64,000 nucleotides of DNA, taken from the NCBI RefSeq assembly GCF_000708045.1, contig NZ_ANIE01000003.1, positions 124,001 to 188,000 on the forward strand, in the 5' to 3' direction. The notes below the pieces were generated by a model, which was given only the letters and a program-made list of their open reading frames with translations, was not told the origin of the DNA and searched no databases. The stretch is from Marinobacter nitratireducens. Its GTDB lineage: Bacteria > Pseudomonadota > Gammaproteobacteria > Pseudomonadales > Oleiphilaceae. This document shows, one piece after another, positions 56,908 to 64,000 of the stretch. A program made the position numbers and the translations under genes. Numbering within the stretch: position 1 is the stretch's first letter; every line of letters begins with the position of its first letter.

Positions 56908-59900
56908 ATGCGTCGTTTACCATTCTGGCTATTGCTCATGATGGCCCTCAACAGCCTGTCCCTGGTGGCGGTATCAGCATCGGCCAAGGCTGCGTCGGCC
57001 GCACCCGGGCAAGTGCACCCGGAACGCCCTTTGGACCTCCGTTATGGGGAGGTTCTCTACAACTACTACCAGGGGCAATCCTTCGAGGCACTGACGTTGC
57101 TGTCAGTTGCCGAGCAGCAAGGGGGCGTACGAAACCACGGTGACTACCCTGAACTGGTTAAAGGCGGACTGCTGCTCACCTACGGCATGACCCGAGAGGC
57201 TGAGAAACTCTTTACTGATCTTCTGGGCGAAGACGGTGACGGGCGGTTATTGCCGCCTGAGGTTCGCAACCATGCTTGGTTCTACCTGGGCAAGGTGTTT
57301 TTCTTGCGTGGCAAAACAGACGAAGCATTCGCAAACCTTGCTCGGGTCGATGGGGCAAATCTCAAGCAGACAGATCCTGCGTTATTCTCCGAATGGCAAT
57401 ACCTTCGGGCTCGCCTGGCGATGTCCGCTCCCCGATTGGGTGGTCACGAGGAGGCCGTTCGGATTCGGGCGCGAATGAACCCGACAACCCTGTGGCAGGC
57501 CTATCTGGATTATAACCTGTCGGTGTCGCTCATCGAGGACCGGCAATGGTCGAAAGCGATTCCCGCGCTCGAAAGCCTCTGCGCACGACTTGCGGATTTC
57601 TCAGAAACCCCTGATGGGATAGGCACCGAGCAAGAGGGACTTTTGGGACAGGCCAGGCTGACACTGGCACGAGCCTACCTGAACGAGGAACGCCTCGATC
57701 AGTCCCTGAAGATATTGGACGCCATGCCTGAAGACGGGATGTTTTTTGATCGGGCGCTGTTTGATTACGCCGTCGCAGCCTCGGGGCAAGGAGACATGGA
57801 AAAGGCGTTTCAGGCTCTGGACCGGCTGACTGACATTCGGAACCCTGGTGCTACCTGGGCTCAACCGGTTCCCTATGCGCGTGGGCAGGTCCTTGAGAAT
57901 CTGGGCAGGCCCGTTGAGGCCTTGTCGGCATTTCGGGCTGCCGCTGAGCAGTATGAGCTTGAACAGGTGCGGTTGAAAGAGAGCCGCGCCGGATTTAGCG
58001 AATCGGCTTTGATGTCGAAGCTTGATGTTGAGTCCGATGGCGCCGGCTATGTCACCGATGCCTATGGACATCTGACCGTGCTCCCCCGGGATAGCGGTTT
58101 CTCAGATCTTTTGGCAACGGAGCCCTTCCAGCAGGCATTGTCTGAGTTGCAGGAGTTCTATCGATTACAGGCGTTGCTTGCAACATGGCAGCGTCAATTG
58201 GGCTCCTTCGATACCATGCTCGAAACCCGCGAAATTCAACGCGAGGAACGGATTCAGGAAACCCGGGCGGCCATGATCGAACAACGGGCAGAGGAGTGGT
58301 TAACACTGCACCAGCGCTATCGAGAGCAGATCGATCACGCTCTCGATAACGAGGATTATGCGTTTTTCCTCAGCAACGAACAGAAGCAGCTCAAATCGTC
58401 GCTGGAGCAGATCGCCGCCACATTGGAACATTTACCGATCGACGAGCGAACCCGGGCTCAGCGTCAACAGTATCGCCGAATGAAAGCGTATTTCGATTGG
58501 TCGATCGTGAATGATTATGGCATCAATCGGTGGGAGGTCCAGAAGCAGCAGGGTCAATTGGACCGAGCCATGGAAGTCTTTAATGAGCGGCGAGTGAAGC
58601 TTGATGAGCTGGTTGTTGGCGACGGGCAGCTTGGCGATCTGTCGAGGCGTGTCGAGCAGAAAAAGGATGAACTCACGGCGATCCGTCTGGAGCTTGATGA
58701 GGCGGTTGCGGACGCGCGTGAACGCTTAATGAGTCGCGTCGACTCAGCGCTGGCAGAGCGCCAGGCTGAACTTCAGGACTATCTGCGCGCCTCTCGTCAC
58801 GCTCAGGCTCGTCTGGCTGACCGGCTTTACGAGGAAGACAAGAGTGACGCCTCGCTGGACCTTGTCGTGATGAGTTACGCAAGCCTGCTACCGCTGGTTA
58901 ACGATCCTCGTAAGCGGATACAAATCCGTCACCGTCTCGCGGATTTGGAGTTCACCAGGGCCGAGCGTGTTCTGGCGGAAACGGCGGTGGATGAGCTGTC
59001 TACCGTCATAGGGTCTTATCAGAGGCTGCTGAAGGAATATCCGAATCGGAGTGCCAACGATCGGATTCATTATCAGATGGCCAGGGCTTGGGAACTCCGT
59101 GGAGAGGTCAACAAGCAGTTGCAGTCGCTTGACGCGTTGGTGGAAAGATATCCGGATTCCGATTATTGGATCGAGGCCCAGTTCCGGCGAGGGGATTTGT
59201 TGTTTTCGAATGGGCAATATGCCGCCGCCCAGCAGGCTTTTGATGACGTTGTCATTGCGAGTCAGGCCCAGGGGGCTGACGAATCATTCCTCGTCAACGC
59301 GCATTACATGAAGGGCTGGAGTCAGTTCAAACAAACCCGGTATCAACAGGCGTTATACAGTTATCTGGAAGTCCTTGATCTCGTTTTGCCGGAGGGGAAA
59401 ACCCCGCAAGGTGCTGATCAGATTCAACAAACTCTCATTGAGGACCTGTTCCGGGTTGTGGGCCTGTCACTGTCATATCTGGATGGGGCAAAAACGCTGC
59501 AGGACTTGTTTGCCACTACGGGCAGCAGGCCTTATGAAACGCTCATTTATGATCGTTACAGCAAGCTGCTTGTTGAAAGAGAGCAGTATTCCGATGCGAT
59601 TGATGTATATGCTGCCTACATCGAGACTCACCCCGAAAGCCCCTGGGCACCCCGATATCATATCAAGATGATACAGACGTTGGAGTTGGCTGGTTTCACG
59701 AGCACGATCGAACAACTCAAAGCCGACTTCATCCTGGATTACGGTCTCGGCGGCAGTTATCGGCTTTCAGCAGACGTTAAAACTCTGGAATACGTGGACC
59801 AGCAGCTAGAGCGCCTGTTGCCCGAACTGGCAGACCAACACTACCTGATGGCCTCAACGTCCGACAGTGATTCTGCCCGCAGCAGCCATTACCGACAGGC

Positions 59901-61524
59901 CGCGAACTACTACGCCGAGTTTGCATCGACGTTCCCGAACCATCCGAGAGCGCCAGAACGGCTTTTCCTGCTCGGGGAGTCCTATCTGGCTCTTGAGGAG
60001 TGGGCGCCAGCGATTGAAGCATTCGAACGAGTGGCCTACGACTTTTCCTATGATGGAGCTGGTGCCGCTCGGGCCGCTGAGGCCGGTTACGCGTCCGTAT
60101 TGGCTTATCGGGATTACGCCCGCACATGGAATGCCAAGCCGCAAGGCCAGCTTGAATCTCACCGTGAATTTCAGCAACTGAACCGTTTGCGGTTTGCCAA
60201 CGCCTTCCCCTCCGATAGCCGTGCACCGGGCGTGTTCTATGCCGCACTTCAGTATGAATACGAGAACGGAGAGTGGGAGGAAACCGTCAGTATGACGGCG
60301 CGGTTGCTTACCTGGCGTCCGCAGGCCCCGTCCTCACTGATTACCGAGGCGGTTTTGCTTTCGGGCCACAGCCTTTCGGAGCTCGGGCGGCATGAAGAAG
60401 CCGAGCAGGCTTATCGGGATGCCCTGGCACTCATGGGTGAAAGCGATGCGCGTCGGAAGGATACTCGTGAGAATCTGGCGGCATCCATCTATCGACAAGC
60501 CGAGGCATTGGCTGACGACGAGCAGATCGATCCGGCGGTGACCCAATACCTGAGGATCGGCAAAGTGGTCCCGGAGTCGGCCCTGCGGGCGAACGCAGAG
60601 TACGATGCCGCTTCGTTACTGATTGGCGCCGGTCTCTGGGAACGTGCCATTGGCGTGTTGAACGGATACCGTTCTGCCTTCCCGGAGCACCCATTGGCCA
60701 ACACGGTGCCCGCCAAGCTGGCGCTTGCCTACCGAGAGACCGAACAATGGAGCAAAGCCGGCGACGAGCTCAACCGCATGGTTGATCTCGCCAACACCCC
60801 GGAAGAGCAGCGTGAGAACCTGCTAATTGCAGCCGAGTTGTACGATCGCGCGGGCGACACCGGCAAGGCAATCACGGCATGGCGCCGTTACGCGAACACA
60901 TACCCGGAACCTGGAGATCAGTACATGGAGTCGGCTGATCGGCTGGCCAGCCTGTACCATGCCTCGGGCGACCTGGAACGGCGGAATTACTGGCTCAATA
61001 GGCAAATGGCGTATGTGGACAGCCACCCGTCGTCTTCCGATGACCGCATGCGTTGGCTGGCGGCCTCCGCTTCAGCTCTCTTGGCGCGGGAGGCGTTACA
61101 ACGGTATGACCGTATTCGACTGACCCTTCCTTTGACCAAGAGCATGGTGGCCAAAACCGACGCCCTTGAGTCAGCCGTCAAAGCTTTCCAGAGGACGGCT
61201 GGCTATGGGGTGTCCGCGTATTCAACAGAAGCCGGGTATCAGATTGCCCGTATTTATGGCCGGCTCGGAGCTGACCTCATGGATTCGGAACGTCCTGAGG
61301 GGCTGACTCAATTGGAATTGGAGCAATACGAGATTCTGCTTGAAGAGCAGGCTTATCCGTTTGAAGACAATGCCATTGATATCCATGAACAGAACATCCG
61401 GCATGCCAGGGACGGGATCTATGACCAATGGGTCAAGCGCAGCTATGAGTCCCTGCAGCGTTTGCTGCCGGGACGTTACAACAAGACGGAAGTGAGCGTC
61501 GGGGTAGTGAATGATCTGGATTAG
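56908..61524 (+). CDS. Giant periplasmic TPR/coiled-coil protein (GltD/AgnA-like)
   Basis: 1538 residues from ATG 56908 (MRRLPFWLLLMMALNSLS), the largest gene in the window. Signal peptide to about residue 33. N-terminal TPR-like helical repeats run from about 45 to 400. A highly charged coiled coil occupies about 415-655 (EREERIQETRAAMIEQRAEE-like stretches). TPR/YbgF-like repeats fill most of the remainder (YPDSDYWIEAQFRRGDLLF, FPNHPRAPERLFLLGESYLA, GRHEEAEQAYRDALALMGES). Its size and place before a TPR lipoprotein and TolQ/R-like genes recall GltD/AgnA of Myxococcus. It probably forms a periplasmic scaffold. The next start codon overlaps its end by 14 bases. Confidence 0.8.
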   Translation: MRRLPFWLLLMMALNSLSLVAVSASAKAASAAPGQVHPERPLDLRYGEVLYNYYQGQSFEALTLLSVAEQQGGVRNHGDYPELVKGGLLLTYGMTREAEKLFTDLLGEDGDGRLLPPEVRNHAWFYLGKVFFLRGKTDEAFANLARVDGANLKQTDPALFSEWQYLRARLAMSAPRLGGHEEAVRIRARMNPTTLWQAYLDYNLSVSLIEDRQWSKAIPALESLCARLADFSETPDGIGTEQEGLLGQARLTLARAYLNEERLDQSLKILDAMPEDGMFFDRALFDYAVAASGQGDMEKAFQALDRLTDIRNPGATWAQPVPYARGQVLENLGRPVEALSAFRAAAEQYELEQVRLKESRAGFSESALMSKLDVESDGAGYVTDAYGHLTVLPRDSGFSDLLATEPFQQALSELQEFYRLQALLATWQRQLGSFDTMLETREIQREERIQETRAAMIEQRAEEWLTLHQRYREQIDHALDNEDYAFFLSNEQKQLKSSLEQIAATLEHLPIDERTRAQRQQYRRMKAYFDWSIVNDYGINRWEVQKQQGQLDRAMEVFNERRVKLDELVVGDGQLGDLSRRVEQKKDELTAIRLELDEAVADARERLMSRVDSALAERQAELQDYLRASRHAQARLADRLYEEDKSDASLDLVVMSYASLLPLVNDPRKRIQIRHRLADLEFTRAERVLAETAVDELSTVIGSYQRLLKEYPNRSANDRIHYQMARAWELRGEVNKQLQSLDALVERYPDSDYWIEAQFRRGDLLFSNGQYAAAQQAFDDVVIASQAQGADESFLVNAHYMKGWSQFKQTRYQQALYSYLEVLDLVLPEGKTPQGADQIQQTLIEDLFRVVGLSLSYLDGAKTLQDLFATTGSRPYETLIYDRYSKLLVEREQYSDAIDVYAAYIETHPESPWAPRYHIKMIQTLELAGFTSTIEQLKADFILDYGLGGSYRLSADVKTLEYVDQQLERLLPELADQHYLMASTSDSDSARSSHYRQAANYYAEFASTFPNHPRAPERLFLLGESYLALEEWAPAIEAFERVAYDFSYDGAGAARAAEAGYASVLAYRDYARTWNAKPQGQLESHREFQQLNRLRFANAFPSDSRAPGVFYAALQYEYENGEWEETVSMTARLLTWRPQAPSSLITEAVLLSGHSLSELGRHEEAEQAYRDALALMGESDARRKDTRENLAASIYRQAEALADDEQIDPAVTQYLRIGKVVPESALRANAEYDAASLLIGAGLWERAIGVLNGYRSAFPEHPLANTVPAKLALAYRETEQWSKAGDELNRMVDLANTPEEQRENLLIAAELYDRAGDTGKAITAWRRYANTYPEPGDQYMESADRLASLYHASGDLERRNYWLNRQMAYVDSHPSSSDDRMRWLAASASALLAREALQRYDRIRLTLPLTKSMVAKTDALESAVKAFQRTAGYGVSAYSTEAGYQIARIYGRLGADLMDSERPEGLTQLELEQYEILLEEQAYPFEDNAIDIHEQNIRHARDGIYDQWVKRSYESLQRLLPGRYNKTEVSVGVVNDLD

Positions 61525-62107
61525 AACATACTCGATGACTTACCTGTTCTTGGCCATGCTTGCCATGTTGGCAGGTTGTGCCAGTGGACCCCGGCAGCCT
61601 GGAGAGGTAGCCGAGAGTGTGGCCCACCAGCAGGCTGAAGAGGCCCTGCTTGAGGAAAGATTTCAGCAAGCGGTTGCACTGATGGAATCGGGTGAGGCGG
61701 ACGCGGCAGAATCGCGTTTTGTTCAGTTGGTCAAAGACTATCCGGGGCACACGGGGCCTCTGGTAAATCTGGGTATCCTGGCTTTTCAGAATGGCGACTT
61801 TGAAAACGCCACCGCCTATTTTAAGAGCGCGCTGGATTTGGATTCCGGTCATCCGGTGGCTCTCAACCAACTCGGCGTGATTGCCCGAATGCAGGGGAAT
61901 TTTGACGCTGCGGAACAGAACTACCGTGAGGCCCTGAGGGTTGAACCTGACTATCTTCCCGCGATGCTCAATCTGGCGTTCCTGCTGGATATCTACCTCG
62001 GGCGTCCCGCCGAAGCGCTCGCGCTTTATGAACGATACCAGTCGCTGGCTGAAGAGCCTGATCCCAGAATCGAGGACTGGATTTTCGATACCAGGAACCG
62101 CTTATGA
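61511..62107 (+). CDS. TPR lipoprotein (GltE/AglT-like)
   Basis: 198 residues. ATG 61511 lies inside the end of the giant TPR gene and has GGGG six bases upstream. Lipobox MLAGC (Cys about 23). The body is a tandem of TPR units (HTGPLVNLGILAFQNGDFEN, HPVALNQLGVIARMQGNFDA, AMLNLAFLLDIYLGRPAEAL). Size and architecture match TPR lipoproteins such as AglT/GltE of Myxococcus. It probably links the giant scaffold to the outer membrane. It overlaps the following gene by four bases (ATGA). Confidence 0.8.
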   Translation: MIWIRTYSMTYLFLAMLAMLAGCASGPRQPGEVAESVAHQQAEEALLEERFQQAVALMESGEADAAESRFVQLVKDYPGHTGPLVNLGILAFQNGDFENATAYFKSALDLDSGHPVALNQLGVIARMQGNFDAAEQNYREALRVEPDYLPAMLNLAFLLDIYLGRPAEALALYERYQSLAEEPDPRIEDWIFDTRNRL

Positions 62108-62436
62108 CCCATCGAGTGCAGCGCAGTGCGCCATGCAGGCTGCTGATACCGATCATAATCCTGCTGATCGCTGGCCAGACCGGTTATGCCTCGGAGCCGG
62201 AGGTCGTTACGATCGAAGGCATAAAAGTCCGTGGTGATCAGGAAATGCCAACCGTGATGTACCTGGTGCCTTGGCAGGAACCAGTCGTTGATGGACTGGA
62301 CGCGACCGATGAACGACTGATGATGGAGCCCGGTCACGAGGGGCTGGATCGCTATGAATTTCAGAGACGGGTTCGTTACCACCAGGTTTTCCGGGAGCAG
62401 GCAGAAAGAACAAGCCAGGGACAGAGCCGGGATTGA
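62104..62436 (+). CDS. Small secreted protein, unknown function
   Basis: 110 residues with a signal peptide (LLIPIIILLIAGQTGYAS|E) and a short mature part with one recognisable block (VVTIEGIKVRGDQEMPTVMY, then LVPW), the rest charged and helical. Start overlaps the preceding stop (ATGA), so it is made together with the TPR lipoprotein. I do not recognise a family. Context suggests an accessory part of the envelope machine. Confidence 0.65.
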   Translation: MTHRVQRSAPCRLLIPIIILLIAGQTGYASEPEVVTIEGIKVRGDQEMPTVMYLVPWQEPVVDGLDATDERLMMEPGHEGLDRYEFQRRVRYHQVFREQAERTSQGQSRD

Positions 62437-62446
62437 GAGCCAGATC

Positions 62447-62461
62447 ACACAGTCACTGTGT
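62447..62461. promoter_or_regulatory. Perfect palindrome between the small secreted protein and exbB genes
   Basis: ACACAGT-C-ACTGTGT, 7-bp arms, in the 133-bp gap before the TolQ/ExbB-like gene. It lacks a T-run and so is not a standard terminator. It could be an operator or a processing hairpin. Confidence 0.4.
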
Positions 62462-62569
62462 CTGAGTGCAAGTTAAAACACTCTGCAACAAAGACTTTCC
62501 CTTACTTACCCCCCGGGTCGTGGCGTCGCCTTAAACTGACCCAAAACATGGACCATGGAGTGCCCAGCA

Positions 62570-63265
62570 ATGATTGATACCGCCGCTCGTTTCTTTCAGG
62601 AAGGTGGCTTTTTTATGTACCCGATAGCCGTCGTCCTGATCATCGGAGTGATTGTGGCGATTGAGCGCTTCGTCTACCTGTCTGCCCAGAAAATGACCAA
62701 TCGCAGGGACTTTAACCGACTTCATCAGTTGATCGCCAAGAAGGAGTTGAAGGGAGCGCTGAATTACGCCCAGGAATCCGGAACCGCCATGGCGACCATG
62801 ATTGGGTTCGGGCTGCAACGTCTGGCTCGTCGTCAGGGCCGCGAAGAAATCGAATACGCCATGGAGGAAGGGCTACTCGATGTCATGCCTCGTTTGGAAA
62901 AACGGACACAGTATCTCGCGACACTGGCAAACATTGCCACGCTCCTGGGCCTCCTGGGAACCATTATCGGTCTGATATCCGCTTTTACTGCCGTAGCCGC
63001 AGCGGATCCTGCTGAAAAGGCGAGCCTGCTGTCCCAGAGCATTTCTGTTGCGATGAATACCACGGCGTTTGGATTGATGTCAGCCATTCCCCTGCTGGTC
63101 GTCCACTCGTTGCTACAGACCAAAACCAATGAAATTGTCGACAGTTTTGAAATGGCTGGCGTCAAGGTGCTTAACCTGCTGAGCGACGGCGCAGTGCCGA
63201 AGGCGACTGCCGCAAAAGCCAATGCTTCCGGGCAAATGGCAACACCGGCTGGGTCGCTCGCCTGA
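62570..63265 (+). CDS. TolQ/ExbB/MotA-family proton channel protein (AglR-like)
   Basis: 231 residues from ATG 62570, with GGAG nine bases upstream. Three membrane segments: about 17-37 (YPIAVVLIIGVIVAIERF), 125-148 (LANIATLLGLLGTIIGLISA) and 165-185 (TTAFGLMSAIPLLVVHSLL). TM2 and TM3 carry the conserved small and Thr residues of the channel. These proteins pair with ExbD/TolR proteins to turn proton flow into mechanical work. Two ExbD-like genes follow directly, the AglR-AglQ-AglS arrangement of Myxococcus rather than a TonB system, since no tonB or siderophore gene is near. Confidence 0.9.
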   Translation: MIDTAARFFQEGGFFMYPIAVVLIIGVIVAIERFVYLSAQKMTNRRDFNRLHQLIAKKELKGALNYAQESGTAMATMIGFGLQRLARRQGREEIEYAMEEGLLDVMPRLEKRTQYLATLANIATLLGLLGTIIGLISAFTAVAAADPAEKASLLSQSISVAMNTTAFGLMSAIPLLVVHSLLQTKTNEIVDSFEMAGVKVLNLLSDGAVPKATAAKANASGQMATPAGSLA

Positions 63266-63289
63266 TCAGCAACGAAAAGGAAGTCAGCC

Positions 63290-63802
63290 ATGAGACGGAG
63301 ACATCGACGGCTAAAGAGTGATGCCGACCTGGACATCACGCCATTCATGAATCTGATGATCGTTCTGGTACCGGTGTTGCTCCTGAATATGGTGTTTGCT
63401 CATACCAGTGTTCTGGAGTTGAACTTTCCTACCGGTGAGAGTTCGTCTCAGGAGACTGAGGAGGATCTGCAAATCCAGGTTGTGATTCTGGACAATCGCC
63501 TGTTCATTGCAGACAACAAAGGCGGCGCCATAAAAGATATACCTGCCCGGGAAGGGCAGTACGACTTCGCCATGCTTAAAGACGTCATGAAGGAGCTGAA
63601 GCGCCGTGTCCCGGAAAAGCGGGACGTCGTCATTATGCCGTCGGGAGGCACTTCGTATCAGACGCTTGTGACGGTCATGGATACGGTCAGGTCCTATGAA
63701 ACCATGGTGGCAGGTGATGTCGTCGAGGCAGAGTTGTTCCCTGACATCTCACTGGGGGATGCGCCCGAGACATTTTCGGCCAGTGACGAGGTGAGGTCAT
63801 GA
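63290..63802 (+). CDS. ExbD/TolR-like protein lacking the membrane aspartate
   Basis: 170 residues. Basic N-terminus (MRRRHRRLKSDADLDITP), a single transmembrane helix (FMNLMIVLVPVLLLNMVFA) and a periplasmic ExbD/TolR domain. In ExbD, TolR and MotB the helix carries an essential proton-binding Asp at the position that here reads Asn (PFMNLM, codon AAT). It overlaps the following gene by four bases (ATGA); that second ExbD has Asp at this place. The pair may form a heteromer in which only one subunit conducts. Confidence 0.88.
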   Translation: MRRRHRRLKSDADLDITPFMNLMIVLVPVLLLNMVFAHTSVLELNFPTGESSSQETEEDLQIQVVILDNRLFIADNKGGAIKDIPAREGQYDFAMLKDVMKELKRRVPEKRDVVIMPSGGTSYQTLVTVMDTVRSYETMVAGDVVEAELFPDISLGDAPETFSASDEVRS

Positions 63803-64000
63803 AAGAATCCACCAAGGCCAGACGGCACAAGCGTCACTACCGTCGCAATAGGGCGCAGAGCAAAATGAATCTGGTGTCTCTGATGGATATTTTTACCATT
63901 CTGGTGTTCTTCCTGATGGTGAATTCCTCGTCGGAAGTTCAAGTCCTGACCCAGAACAATACCATTAAGCTTCCAGAATCTACTGCTGAGCAACGCCCGA
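63799..64000 (+). CDS. ExbD/TolR-like protein with conserved aspartate (3' end beyond window)
   Basis: First 67 codons only. A basic head (KARRHKRHYRRNRAQSK), then a membrane helix NLVSLMDIFTILVFFLMV with the canonical Asp (SLMDIF), and the start of the periplasmic domain. Start overlaps the preceding stop (ATGA). In related clusters a GltG/PglI (AgmX)-type gene often follows; this cannot be checked here. Confidence 0.85.
   Translation, partial: MKESTKARRHKRHYRRNRAQSKMNLVSLMDIFTILVFFLMVNSSSEVQVLTQNNTIKLPESTAEQRP

Noticed and set aside
1..64000. CRISPR arrays, prophage or complete insertion sequences
   Set aside because: No regularly spaced direct repeats, integrase, transposase or cas-like products were seen on either strand.
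62570..64000. TonB-ExbB-ExbD iron uptake system
   Set aside because: There is no tonB or siderophore receptor nearby, two ExbD proteins follow the ExbB, and TPR/barrel genes precede it, which fits a Glt/Agl-like arrangement better.

Overview
The window reads as a core chromosomal segment of a marine gammaproteobacterium close to Pseudomonas and Marinobacter. The order lpxH-ppiB-glnS-cysS-(folD)-tRNA-tig-clpP-clpX-lon-hupB-ppiD follows the Pseudomonas chromosome. Sugar catabolism runs through the Entner-Doudoroff route. No phage, integrase, complete insertion sequence or CRISPR array was found. Marinobacter is my best genus guess, inferred from protein content without any database search.

Layout. 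(1) 1-3.7 kb: end of putA, whose aldehyde dehydrogenase half has lost several catalytic residues, and the proline transporter putP. (2) 3.7-9.1 kb: acnB (minus), a 64-bp inverted-repeat element, miaE, and the divergent finR/fpr pair. (3) 9.1-18.6 kb: a small outer membrane barrel, an uncharacterised lipoprotein, lpxH-ppiB (minus), glnS-cysS, glcB and folD (minus). (4) 18.7-28.2 kb: a Pro-Arg-His-Leu tRNA operon with a clear stable-RNA promoter, then tig, clpP, clpX, lon, hupB and ppiD, the protein folding and turnover block. (5) 28.2-37.5 kb: hexR, zwf-pgl-eda, pyk and edd-glk plus a uracil-DNA-glycosylase-family gene, together glucose-6-phosphate to pyruvate with its likely repressor. (6) 37.5-43.8 kb: glpD and glpR, then an orphan periplasmic binding protein divergent from a chemoreceptor of unusual topology.

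(7) 43.9-64.0 kb is the accessory and most interesting part. An ApbE flavin transferase faces a three-gene minus-strand operon (haem-c protein, di-haem LamG lipoprotein, Tat-exported DUF1501-like protein). Divergent from these, an apparent operon of at least 13.6 kb runs off the right edge. It encodes a di-haem HzsA-like lipoprotein, an SH3-plus-barrel protein, a second barrel, a TlpA-type thioredoxin, a DUF4266 lipoprotein, a DUF3570 barrel, a secreted coiled-coil/beta protein, a 1538-residue TPR protein, a TPR lipoprotein, a small secreted protein, and a TolQ/ExbB-like protein with two ExbD/TolR-like proteins. The parts list resembles the Agl-Glt trans-envelope machine of Myxococcus (proton channel, periplasmic TPR proteins, outer membrane barrels), here joined to extracytoplasmic haem-c and redox proteins. 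That functional link is inference and looks undescribed.

Most start codons were moved from the longest possible frame to a site supported by a ribosome binding site, a signal peptide or family length. Regulatory sites are motif calls by eye.
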